Source of the DNA: PVC group bacterium
Lineage (GTDB): Bacteria; Verrucomicrobiota; Kiritimatiellia; SS1-B-03-39; UBA6053
Assembly: GCA_003565035.1 (NCBI GenBank)
Contig: PXDP01000325.1
Coordinates: 1-6,962, forward strand
Direction of reading: 5' to 3'
Length of the DNA stretch: 6,962 nucleotides
Each line of letters begins with the position of its first letter. Position 1 is the first letter of the stretch. Shown in pieces: positions 1 through 5,894 of this stretch. A program made the position numbers and the translations under genes. The notes under the pieces were generated by a model. It made no database searches. It was not told the origin of the DNA and worked only from the letters and a program-made list of their open reading frames with translations.

Positions 1-1397
1 CTGGCGTGGGCATCGGCCACCACAGCCTCATATGCGGGCTGATCACCGGGCAGTACCGCGATGGTGGCGGAAATGGCGCGGAAATAGCTCCAAGCGGCGG
101 CGAGAGTGAAGAGCAGCAGGCCTGAGCGGCGCAAGCGCCCCCATAAGCACGGCTCGCGGTCCATCGGTCCCAATCCCGCCGCCAGAAGCCACCCGGCATA
201 AAGTCCTACTACACAGAAAAGCTTAGTGGGCTGGCGGATCATGCTAAAATAAGGCACTGCAGCGCGGGCCCAGCGGATGGCTCGACCGCTGCGGGGTCCG
301 CCCGAGCCCAGCGAAACGGCAATGGCCATCAGCAGTGCCAAGAAGACCAGTCCCACAGCCAGGGTACGGAGCGCTTCGGAGCGACAGCGGTTATGAAGCA
401 GTCGGGCAAGTGCATGTGCAAGGGCGGCCAGCAGACCAATGAGTGCCGGCAGGCCGAGAAAAACGGTTTCCGCGATGCCGCGGCCCAGCGTCCAGACGGC
501 CCGGCGGTCTGCGGAATAGAGCATGAGTTCGTGCCAAGTACGACCATCGCCCATAAGGGTGTCGGCCAGATAATGCATGCGCCATAGCTGAAATCCAGTG
601 ATAAGGGCAAACCCAGTGAACAAGCCCGGTAACAGCCTCAGATAGGCCTTCCAATTGCGCAATGGCGGGGCGGATAAATCCAACAACGTCATGAGGGCAA
701 ACCCGGGTATGGCCAGAGTAGTGAGATAAAAGACCTGCAGATCTCCCCAGAATAAAAACAAATAGAAAAGCCCGGTTAGAAAGCCGATACCGATGCCGGG
801 GCGGCGTAGGCATGTGTCAATACTCAGCACCAGCAGCCCCATCCACATCAGGGCGATCCCTGCGGGGCTTCCTCCGAGCAGACTGGCCCAACGGTAAGGG
901 AAGCCCATCATGATGACCAGCCCGAAAGCTCGGCTGCTGGGATCATGGGTAAATCGGCCCAGCCAGGTCCACAGAGCCCAGGCACTGATCCAAGTGGAGA
1001 GCCATAGCGTAGTATTCCAAGCACCCGCTTGTGTCGTCACCAAGCGAAGAAGGGCAAATACCACCGAACCCGGTGCAAAAGAACCTGTGAGACGGAAACG
1101 CTCGCTGTCGTCCCCGGTGTTGAATTCCCAGACGTTGTGCATCCACGGAATGCGTCCGCTGAACATGTCCGCTACGAGGTCGAAGTGGTATAAAAGCTGC
1201 ATGTGGTCGCCGGGGATGGACTCACGTACAGACGGTATTTCGTGATTCTGTGCCGAGGAGGGAATTGCGGTCGTCCAGTGTTTCACGAGGGGACGAGTGA
1301 GGAGTAGAAACAGCACCAATGAAATCAGTGCCCACCCCAGTCCGTGAAGCCCTGCCTTGCGCATACGGCACAGCCTGTTCGCTCTGTCATTGGTCAT
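1..1397 (-). CDS. Multi-pass membrane protein, YfhO/GT-C-like (partial, C-terminus beyond the window)
   Basis: One frame is open from the ATG at 1397 to the window edge, 465 codons without a stop; the C-terminus is missing. A short basic N-terminus leads to a membrane segment at about residues 20-36. Next comes a polar loop with G63-D64-H65 and the run EFNTGDD (91-97), then roughly nine more hydrophobic segments (about 130-147, 158-166, 178-193, 203-217, 222-240, 255-270, 311-332, 345-363, 393-409, 424-438). An SMIRQPTKLF motif (385-394) resembles the R-x-P motif before a late membrane segment in YfhO-like and related GT-C-fold proteins. Such proteins are thought to act on lipid-linked sugars, with the acidic first loop at the active site; substrate unknown. 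The ATG is the first in-frame start after a TAA at 1488-1490, with only a weak G-rich box upstream. It follows the pyruvyl transferase gene by 161 bases on the same strand. Bases 1-120 are 78/120 G+C by hand count, richer than stretches I counted near 4600-4740. A non-enzymatic membrane protein is also possible. Confidence 0.8.
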   Translation of the reverse strand, partial: MTNDRANRLCRMRKAGLHGLGWALISLVLFLLLTRPLVKHWTTAIPSSAQNHEIPSVRESIPGDHMQLLYHFDLVADMFSGRIPWMHNVWEFNTGDDSERFRLTGSFAPGSVVFALLRLVTTQAGAWNTTLWLSTWISAWALWTWLGRFTHDPSSRAFGLVIMMGFPYRWASLLGGSPAGIALMWMGLLVLSIDTCLRRPGIGIGFLTGLFYLFLFWGDLQVFYLTTLAIPGFALMTLLDLSAPPLRNWKAYLRLLPGLFTGFALITGFQLWRMHYLADTLMGDGRTWHELMLYSADRRAVWTLGRGIAETVFLGLPALIGLLAALAHALARLLHNRCRSEALRTLAVGLVFLALLMAIAVSLGSGGPRSGRAIRWARAAVPYFSMIRQPTKLFCVVGLYAGWLLAAGLGPMDREPCLWGRLRRSGLLLFTLAAAWSYFRAISATIAVLPGDQPAYEAVVADAHA

Positions 1398-1558
1398 ATG
1401 ACAAAGCCCCCAGAAAGAGAATACAGATCCTGAAAAAAAGAGGAGGTCATCAGATGAGGGAATCCGATTATGAATGAAAGATCTTAGTTATTTTCATTTT
1501 GCGCAGAAGAACCGGGATTTGGTTTAGTGCAGGATAAACTTACCAGAATACTCTATAG
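1398..1558. other. Gap between the pyruvyl transferase and membrane-protein genes
   Basis: These 161 bases are A+T-rich compared with the flanking genes. On the minus strand a run of seven T (1433-1439) follows a C+T-rich stretch, but no stable G+C hairpin precedes it, so a terminator is not supported. A CATAAT that could be a -10 box occurs at about 1467-1472 on the minus strand without a matching -35. Read-through from the upstream operon or a weak separate promoter are both possible. Confidence 0.4.
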
Positions 1559-2740
1559 TTAGCAGGGCTGTTTATCCAGGATCTTTAAAGCCCATTCGAC
1601 ACTGGCGCGGGCCTTTTCTTTTTCCTTAGCCACAATCGGCCTCATCCGTTCGCCCAACGCCTGTCGCTGCTCAAAAGCCTCCACAATGGTTCCGGTTAAA
1701 CGTTCTTCTGTAAGACCTTCAAACGCCAACGACCAGTCCCCCATTCCAATGGAATTCATGAACCCGGCACTCTTGGGATAGGCGTTGATGTTCACCATGG
1801 GAGTTCCCACAGACGCACAGAAGATCAAGGTATGAGTCCGTAAGCCGGCATGCACCTCCACGCGAGACAACAGCCCGGTAAGTTCCTGATACGTGTAGTC
1901 GTTGTTTCCAACCACATTTACGCGATCGGGATAACGACTCATGGCCGCGCACTCACAGGTAATCGCACGATCCATGATTTGACTGAACACAAATAAAATA
2001 TCCACGCCCAATTTCTCGATTAATCGATCCGCCGTAGCAGCGATCAGACGGCAGAAGCCTGCCCGGTTCACGGACCCGGTTTGATTAAAATCATCAATGT
2101 AGGCATTCACGTTCATACCAATGGTCCCTTTGGAATTGGTGAATAGACCTTCTTTACGAATGATCTCGGCCATCCGCTCAGATGATGGGGGGGATGTGTT
2201 CAGCGCACAATCAGCGTGCTGAATGACACGTGGGGGATCAGGGATTAGTCGCTCGACCAATCCGCTGGTTAATTCATCGCGCGTAATGACAAGCGGCGCA
2301 GCCGCCATGACCCGGCGAAGGGCCTGAATCCCGTGCTCTCGTTCTACAGGGCCGATGCTGCAATTATACAGGACCAGGGGTATTCCCTTACGGCGGCAAC
2401 GTGGCGCAATCCGGGAGATCATGTTCAAATTGTTGACGAAAGGATTATTGAATTTGCGGTCAAAGAGAATGTTGTCCACGATTAGCACAAGATCCGTTTG
2501 GGTCATAGCCCGGTAAAGCGGAAGTCCAAAATTCTTCAGGGCCAGATTCCATGGCAGCATTCCCATAGGTTGAATAGGGTGATGCCCGAAATGACGTCGC
2601 AGGAAATCAGGATTCAGGGTGGGAATTTTAAAGCGCAGATCATCGCGTTTAAGCGCAAAATCATCTAGCAGATTACCAAGAATGGCGTTGTCACCTGCGT
2701 TGCGTCCGGAATTATTTCCAAGTACGGTTATCGTTTTCAT
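1559..2740 (-). CDS. Polysaccharide pyruvyl transferase family protein
   Basis: The 393-residue product fits the polysaccharide pyruvyl transferase family (PF04230; CsaB, WcaK, ExoV-type). These cytoplasmic enzymes transfer pyruvate from phosphoenolpyruvate to a sugar, forming a ketal; some relatives have other or unknown roles. Visible signatures are the N-terminal G8-NNSGRNA-GD17 (family pattern GxxNxGDxA), IVDN near 87-90 where the family often has a glycine-rich turn, a Rossmann-like C-terminal half (about 205-390), and the C-terminal pattern HAGLRTH (297-303) followed by GTPMVNINAYPKSAGF (312-327). That R-x-H then Y-x-K arrangement is typical of the donor site. The start at 2740 is preferred to an in-frame ATG at 2758. 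It has AAAGGA five bases upstream and makes an ATGA overlap with the preceding dehydrogenase stop, whereas 2758 has no ribosome-binding site. No signal peptide or membrane segment is seen. Acceptor sugar unknown. Confidence 0.88.
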   Translation of the reverse strand: MKTITVLGNNSGRNAGDNAILGNLLDDFALKRDDLRFKIPTLNPDFLRRHFGHHPIQPMGMLPWNLALKNFGLPLYRAMTQTDLVLIVDNILFDRKFNNPFVNNLNMISRIAPRCRRKGIPLVLYNCSIGPVEREHGIQALRRVMAAAPLVITRDELTSGLVERLIPDPPRVIQHADCALNTSPPSSERMAEIIRKEGLFTNSKGTIGMNVNAYIDDFNQTGSVNRAGFCRLIAATADRLIEKLGVDILFVFSQIMDRAITCECAAMSRYPDRVNVVGNNDYTYQELTGLLSRVEVHAGLRTHTLIFCASVGTPMVNINAYPKSAGFMNSIGMGDWSLAFEGLTEERLTGTIVEAFEQRQALGERMRPIVAKEKEKARASVEWALKILDKQPC

Positions 2741-3768
2741 CGGGGTCCTTTCATCCATTTCTGTTGCACATACCAGTCGGCGGTTTCCCGTATGCCTTCT
2801 GCATTGCTATGCACAGGCCGGTAACCGAGTACACGGCGCATTTTACTGACATCGAAATCGCGATCCTTTGAGTAGAATGCCACGCGCCGCCGATAAAGAG
2901 GTGGCTCGATCTTGAGTGGCTTACAAATCCCTTCACACATATCAGCAAGGAGGAAAAACGGACCGATCGGCAATCTAAGGATTCGCATTTTGACTCCGAA
3001 ATGGTCCGCAACGATCCGGGCGATATCGGCAACAGGAATCGGCTCATCCCCGCCACAAATGATCGCCTCACCCTGTGCCTCCGGCTTGGTGGCCGAGATC
3101 AGAAAGCAATTAGTCAAATCGTCCACATGCACAAGGTGATACATACACTTACCGTTTCCCAAGAGTGGAAATATCGGGCGAACGGCCATTTTAAACAACT
3201 TCAACAGGCGACGATCTCCAGGCCCATATATGGCGGCAGGCCGGATTATTGTGTAATCCAAGCCAGGCTGATCTGCAGCAAATCCGCGCAACCATTCCTC
3301 GGCCTCCAGCTTTGTACGTTGATAATCGTCGCCAGGTGCATAGGGCGAAGCTTCGGAACCAGGCGGATTTTCAACATGGCCATGCACGCCAAATGTTGAG
3401 ATATGCACATAGCGTTTAAAATCCGGATTTTTCATCACGGACTGCGCAATGATTTGCGTACTGCGTACATGAACATTCCAGTAATCTTGATACCCCCCTT
3501 TCGCTTCACGGAAAGCCGCCGCCACATGAAACACATACTGCTGCCCCTCCAACGCCTGCTGCATAACGTCCTCATCAAATACATCACCCCGGATCCATTC
3601 AATATCCAGATCCTGCAACGCATCCAGGTTCGAACTTTCCCGGGCTATCGCCCGAACACGCAGCCCTGCGGCCACGAGCTTACGCGTCAAGACACTACCT
3701 GTGAAACCACTGGCTCCGGTCACGAAAACCGGAGTTTGAGCCGGAATCTTGCACCATTCATTTGTCAT
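2737..3768 (-). CDS. NAD-dependent epimerase/dehydratase (extended SDR family)
   Basis: The 343-residue protein is an extended short-chain dehydrogenase/reductase with an N-terminal Rossmann fold. It has the dinucleotide motif G18-ASGFTG24, an acidic D62 after the third strand, HVAAAF at 81-86, S124-T125 in HISTFG as the catalytic Ser/Thr position, and the catalytic Y149-x3-K153. RPAAIYGPGD (176-185) and HLVHVDDL (211-218) are also typical of the family. The tail (about 288-335, with LYRRRVAFYSKDRDFD and LGYRP) resembles the 3-beta-hydroxysteroid dehydrogenase-like and nucleoside-diphosphate-sugar epimerase branches, so the exact substrate cannot be named; an NDP-sugar is the likely guess from context. 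The start at 3768 has GAGGAG six bases upstream. In-frame ATGs at 3807 and 3786 lie further inside the glycosyltransferase gene and lack such a box. The gene overlaps the upstream glycosyltransferase by 11 bases and the downstream pyruvyl transferase by four. Confidence 0.9.
   Translation of the reverse strand: MTNEWCKIPAQTPVFVTGASGFTGSVLTRKLVAAGLRVRAIARESSNLDALQDLDIEWIRGDVFDEDVMQQALEGQQYVFHVAAAFREAKGGYQDYWNVHVRSTQIIAQSVMKNPDFKRYVHISTFGVHGHVENPPGSEASPYAPGDDYQRTKLEAEEWLRGFAADQPGLDYTIIRPAAIYGPGDRRLLKLFKMAVRPIFPLLGNGKCMYHLVHVDDLTNCFLISATKPEAQGEAIICGGDEPIPVADIARIVADHFGVKMRILRLPIGPFFLLADMCEGICKPLKIEPPLYRRRVAFYSKDRDFDVSKMRRVLGYRPVHSNAEGIRETADWYVQQKWMKGPR
2746..2751 (-). promoter_or_regulatory. Ribosome-binding site deciding the pyruvyl transferase start
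   Basis: On the minus strand AAAGGA lies five bases before the ATG at 2740, inside the last codons of the upstream dehydrogenase gene. With the ATGA stop/start overlap this suggests translational coupling and argues against the ATG at 2758. Confidence 0.65.
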
Positions 3769-4963
3769 TATTTTCTCCTCTGTCATCACGACGTTGTGCC
3801 AGCACATAATCGTAGCAGGCCGCTAACCGATCGCAATGATGTTCAAACGTAAATTGTCGAGTATACATCGCCCGGGCGGCCGTACCAAGTGTGCGCCGCA
3901 TATTTTCGTCACGAACCAGATCTAAGAGCCTGCTCGCAAAAACAGCAGCATTAGAATCCACCAAACACGCTATATTTTCATCCAAAATCAGGCGATGCGC
4001 AGGTACATCCGTCGCCAAGATCGCACGTCCAGCCTTCATGTAGTCCAGAACTTTAAGCGGCGTATTTAAACCTGATTTCCTCAAAGAAAGCAGAATATCC
4101 GAAGCCGCCAAATACGTGGGGAGTGTTTCCGGTTCAACGCGGCCCACAAACGTAACGGAATCCGACACCTGCATAGCCGCCAATGCTTGGCGCCGATCTT
4201 CAATCTCCTGAGGGGCACCGCCTATAATCACGAATTTGACATCAGGACATTGGCGCGCAACGATGGGGATGGCCGCAAATAGAAGGTCAATGCCCTGATA
4301 AACAGCGAAAGATCCCACGTATGTCACGACCGTCTGCTGAGACAGGGTTGTAAACCGCCCACGTAGGCTTTCGGCAGCGTCCACTTTGGGTTCCTGCTGT
4401 GACGAAGGGATATCAGGAATGTGAAAGGTACGCGTTTTTACGCCCATCATCTTTACCTGTTCCACAAGCCCGGGTCCTGTACCAATCACCGCATCCGCTA
4501 ATCGAGAGGAAAAGTGCTCGACCCTCGCATACAGGCGTAAGAACAAATTTTTAGCCCACCCGGCACGGTAAGAGGAAGGATCGGAATGTTTTTCAAAAAT
4601 AGAGGCTGTCTTGAAATACCTCGCGAGTAAAACAGCGATCAGACCGCCTTCCTCAACCCCATGAATCACGAGGTATTTGTTTTTGCGGCATAATCGGAAA
4701 GCTTTAATCAACAAGAAAACATCGAAATAAACTTTTCTAAGCGATGGCCCAATGGGCACAGTCTTTAGTTTAAATGGATTCCATACTCGATAAAGAGTCA
4801 CCCCTTCAATCGGCTCATCCGCACCGACAGGAAACGTCAGTAAATCTACTTGATATCCCGCTGTAACCAGGGCCAGCAAGTTAAATTTTACGCGAATAGG
4901 CGATCCCCGCCATTCAAAAAAAGGCTGCGGGGAAATAAACAAAACATGTGGAGGAGCGGACAT
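3758..4963 (-). CDS. GT-B glycosyltransferase (group 1 / GT4-like)
   Basis: The 401-residue protein has the two-domain GT-B layout of group 1 (GT4-type) glycosyltransferases, which transfer a sugar from an NDP-sugar to a growing glycan, usually with retention of configuration at the cytoplasmic face. The acceptor-side domain (about 1-195) begins VLFISPQPFFEWRGSPIR, a glycine-bearing loop near the acceptor and donor sites. The donor domain (about 210-380) holds TYVGSFAVYQGIDLL (214-228), VIIGG (245-249), FVGRVE (272-277), ASDILL (287-292) and NTPLKVLDYMKAGRAIL (300-316). The last stretch aligns with the usual E-x7-E donor loop; D307 stands where Glu is common, a substitution I believe is tolerated in PLK-type members. 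The ATG at 4963 fits the family N-terminus but has no clear Shine-Dalgarno box. It is the first gene of the minus-strand group, with a candidate promoter about 80 bases upstream. Sugar specificity cannot be read. Confidence 0.9.
   Translation of the reverse strand: MSAPPHVLFISPQPFFEWRGSPIRVKFNLLALVTAGYQVDLLTFPVGADEPIEGVTLYRVWNPFKLKTVPIGPSLRKVYFDVFLLIKAFRLCRKNKYLVIHGVEEGGLIAVLLARYFKTASIFEKHSDPSSYRAGWAKNLFLRLYARVEHFSSRLADAVIGTGPGLVEQVKMMGVKTRTFHIPDIPSSQQEPKVDAAESLRGRFTTLSQQTVVTYVGSFAVYQGIDLLFAAIPIVARQCPDVKFVIIGGAPQEIEDRRQALAAMQVSDSVTFVGRVEPETLPTYLAASDILLSLRKSGLNTPLKVLDYMKAGRAILATDVPAHRLILDENIACLVDSNAAVFASRLLDLVRDENMRRTLGTAARAMYTRQFTFEHHCDRLAACYDYVLAQRRDDRGENNDK
3775..3780 (-). promoter_or_regulatory. 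Strong Shine-Dalgarno box for the epimerase/dehydratase
   Basis: GAGGAG on the minus strand sits six bases before the ATG at 3768 and within the final codons of the glycosyltransferase gene. It is the best ribosome-binding site in the left arm and fixes the start of the downstream gene at 3768 rather than 3786 or 3807. Confidence 0.75.
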
Positions 4964-4980
4964 GGTAGTTCGGGAATCAA

Positions 4981-5277
4981 TTACACGATCTTTGAGCGGA
5001 GTGAGCCTGTTACAGGTGGAAACGGGAGAAGTGGGTGGTGTCCTATAGAAGATAGCAAGTAGCAGTCAAGGTGAATCAGCCCCAGACATTCCCCATCACA
5101 CGGCTGTTTTTTGGGGGCCAGAGCTTCTTCGTCAGACAGCGTAGCATCATTCTGAAATTCCTGTGGTTTAGGTGGTTCCGATCCGTCATGGGAACCTCTT
5201 CGCCGGTATGAACATACAAATGCAGAGCCAGGCTTCTCAGGAGCATCAGGTGGCTCAAGACATTTCGATTCCGACAC
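4981..5277 (-). other. Unassigned open frame in the intergenic gap (possible gene remnant or small ORF)
   Basis: From a GTG at 5277 this frame encodes 98 residues ending at a TAA at 4981-4983. The frame stays open further upstream to a TAA at 5371-5373, about 130 codons in all, with no ATG or TTG start. The product is polar and proline-rich, with six cysteines and an acidic/lysine stretch (GSEPPKPQEFQNDATLSDEE); I recognise no family. No good ribosome-binding site precedes the GTG, and the frame covers the candidate promoter for the downstream glycosyltransferase. It may be chance, a decayed gene fragment that lost its start, or a small unknown gene. Chance or a remnant seems more likely than an intact gene. 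Confidence 0.15.
5042..5069 (-). promoter_or_regulatory. Candidate sigma-70-type promoter for the left-arm operon
   Basis: On the minus strand TTGACT (5064-5069, five of six to TTGACA) is followed after 16 bases by TATAGG (5042-5047, four of six to TATAAT). Transcription would start near 5035, giving an untranslated leader of roughly 70 bases before the glycosyltransferase ATG. The direction and distance fit. The match is modest and the host's sigma factors are unknown. Confidence 0.35.
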
Positions 5278-5432
5278 CGTGTGGCACCCGATCTTATGCG
5301 TTGTAAGTTTCCCCCACGTTTCGCCCCAGTAAGGCCTCAGGTATGGGATGACTCTAAAAATAAAGCTAAATTATCTTGCACAGCCTGCACTTTATTGCCA
5401 TTTACGGAAAAAATTTTCACGCTTACAAAACT

Positions 5433-5894
5433 ATGGTCTCATATCAACAAAATGCCGTATCAAAAGCGGTCTGGCCCTGGACTGTCGCGCAGAATGCGCA
5501 GCCGCAGAACATCCCGTCAAAACAAATGGCCTTTGTAGGTTTTCTGGTGGCCAGCAGCATCGCCGCATTGATCTTTTTCAAAAAACCGGACCACCGTGTG
5601 TTCAGCTACGTGATCCAAGGCATAGCCTCCTTTATATTGCTGAGCGCCCTGTTTTGCCCCCCGGCATATATCGCTATTCACAGAGGACTTTCAGCCTTCG
5701 GCCGTTGGGTGGGTTTGGTAATGAGCTATCTGCTTTTAGTCCCGTTTTTTTTTCTGGTTTTCCCCTTCATGCGTTTCCTCCAGCTTGTATCGGGTAAAGA
5801 TCCGTTGAGCCGGAAATTCCCCGCTGATGCGCAAAGCTGCTGGAGAGACCGAACCACCACCACCGACAGAGAATATCTCACGAGGCAGGGATAA
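5433..5894 (+). CDS. SxtJ-family small membrane protein
   Basis: From the ATG at 5433 the product has 153 residues: a polar N-terminus with IPSK (27-30), three hydrophobic segments (about 33-49, 58-76 and 94-116), then a short cytoplasmic-type tail with GKDPLSRKF (121-129) and SCWRDR (135-140). A membrane hairpin followed by a DPL...S-x-W-x-x-R tail is what I know of the SxtJ family, named from the saxitoxin cluster and often found beside carbamoyltransferases. Its biochemical role is unknown; a membrane anchor or partner for the carbamoyltransferase is a reasonable guess. The start is uncertain. A TTG at 5376 would add 19 residues and an ATG at 5526 would leave 122 residues starting just before the first membrane segment; none of the three has a clear ribosome-binding site. 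The stop overlaps the next start by one base (TAATG), so the two genes are probably translated together. Confidence 0.75.
   Translation: MVSYQQNAVSKAVWPWTVAQNAQPQNIPSKQMAFVGFLVASSIAALIFFKKPDHRVFSYVIQGIASFILLSALFCPPAYIAIHRGLSAFGRWVGLVMSYLLLVPFFFLVFPFMRFLQLVSGKDPLSRKFPADAQSCWRDRTTTTDREYLTRQG
5882..5885 (+). promoter_or_regulatory. Ribosome-binding site for the carbamoyltransferase
   Basis: GAGG ends eight bases before the ATG at 5894, within the last codons of the SxtJ-like gene; a second purine run (AGGGA, 5887-5891) is closer than usual. The TAATG stop/start junction means ribosomes finishing the first gene can restart on the second. Confidence 0.55.

Larger units (their letters stand above)
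4964..5432. other. Divergent intergenic region, about 470 bases
   Basis: This gap separates the two divergent gene groups and should carry both promoters. I see a candidate minus-strand promoter at 5042-5069 and a short odd palindrome (CCTGT-T-ACAGG) at 5006-5016 in the predicted leader. No convincing plus-strand promoter was found for the SxtJ/carbamoyltransferase pair. No tRNA, long repeat, insertion-sequence end or strong terminator hairpin was found. A minus-strand reading frame runs open through most of the gap and is listed separately. Near 5360-5430 the sequence becomes A+T-rich, as expected just upstream of a gene. Confidence 0.6.

Noticed and set aside
391..813. Minus-strand 140-codon frame and neighbouring shorter frames on both strands at 329-1245
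   Set aside because: They lie inside the 465-codon membrane-protein frame, in other phases; the membrane-protein frame has coherent membrane segments and motifs, the shadows do not.
1433..1457. T-run after a short palindrome (TCATC-T-GATGA) on the minus strand as a terminator for the pyruvyl transferase gene
   Set aside because: The palindrome has a one-base centre, is A+T-rich, and is separated from the T-run, so a stable terminator hairpin is unlikely.
1441..1477. AGGAGG followed by an ATG on the plus strand (possible small gene or leader peptide)
   Set aside because: The frame is only seven codons long, and no plus-strand gene follows that it could control.
3001..3852. Plus-strand frames of 132 and 149 codons opposite the SDR gene
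   Set aside because: They are antisense to a well-supported SDR with intact catalytic motifs and show no family features.
5077..5112. Possible terminator: CAGCC and GGCTG followed by six T
   Set aside because: The stem is only five base pairs with a 20-base loop, and no plus-strand gene ends just upstream of it.
5281..5300. Possible sigma-54 promoter at TGGCAC (5282-5287)
   Set aside because: The downstream GC falls 13 bases after the GG instead of the required 10, so the -24/-12 spacing fails.
5348..5797. Plus-strand 149-codon frame overlapping the SxtJ-like gene
   Set aside because: It is the same DNA in another phase; the SxtJ-like frame has membrane segments, the family tail motif and a coupled stop.
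5433..5894. A small DUF5989-type gene sometimes seen with SxtJ
   Set aside because: I looked in the gap and in the frames around the SxtJ-like gene for a short single-membrane-segment protein of about 50 residues and found none; it could lie downstream of the window.
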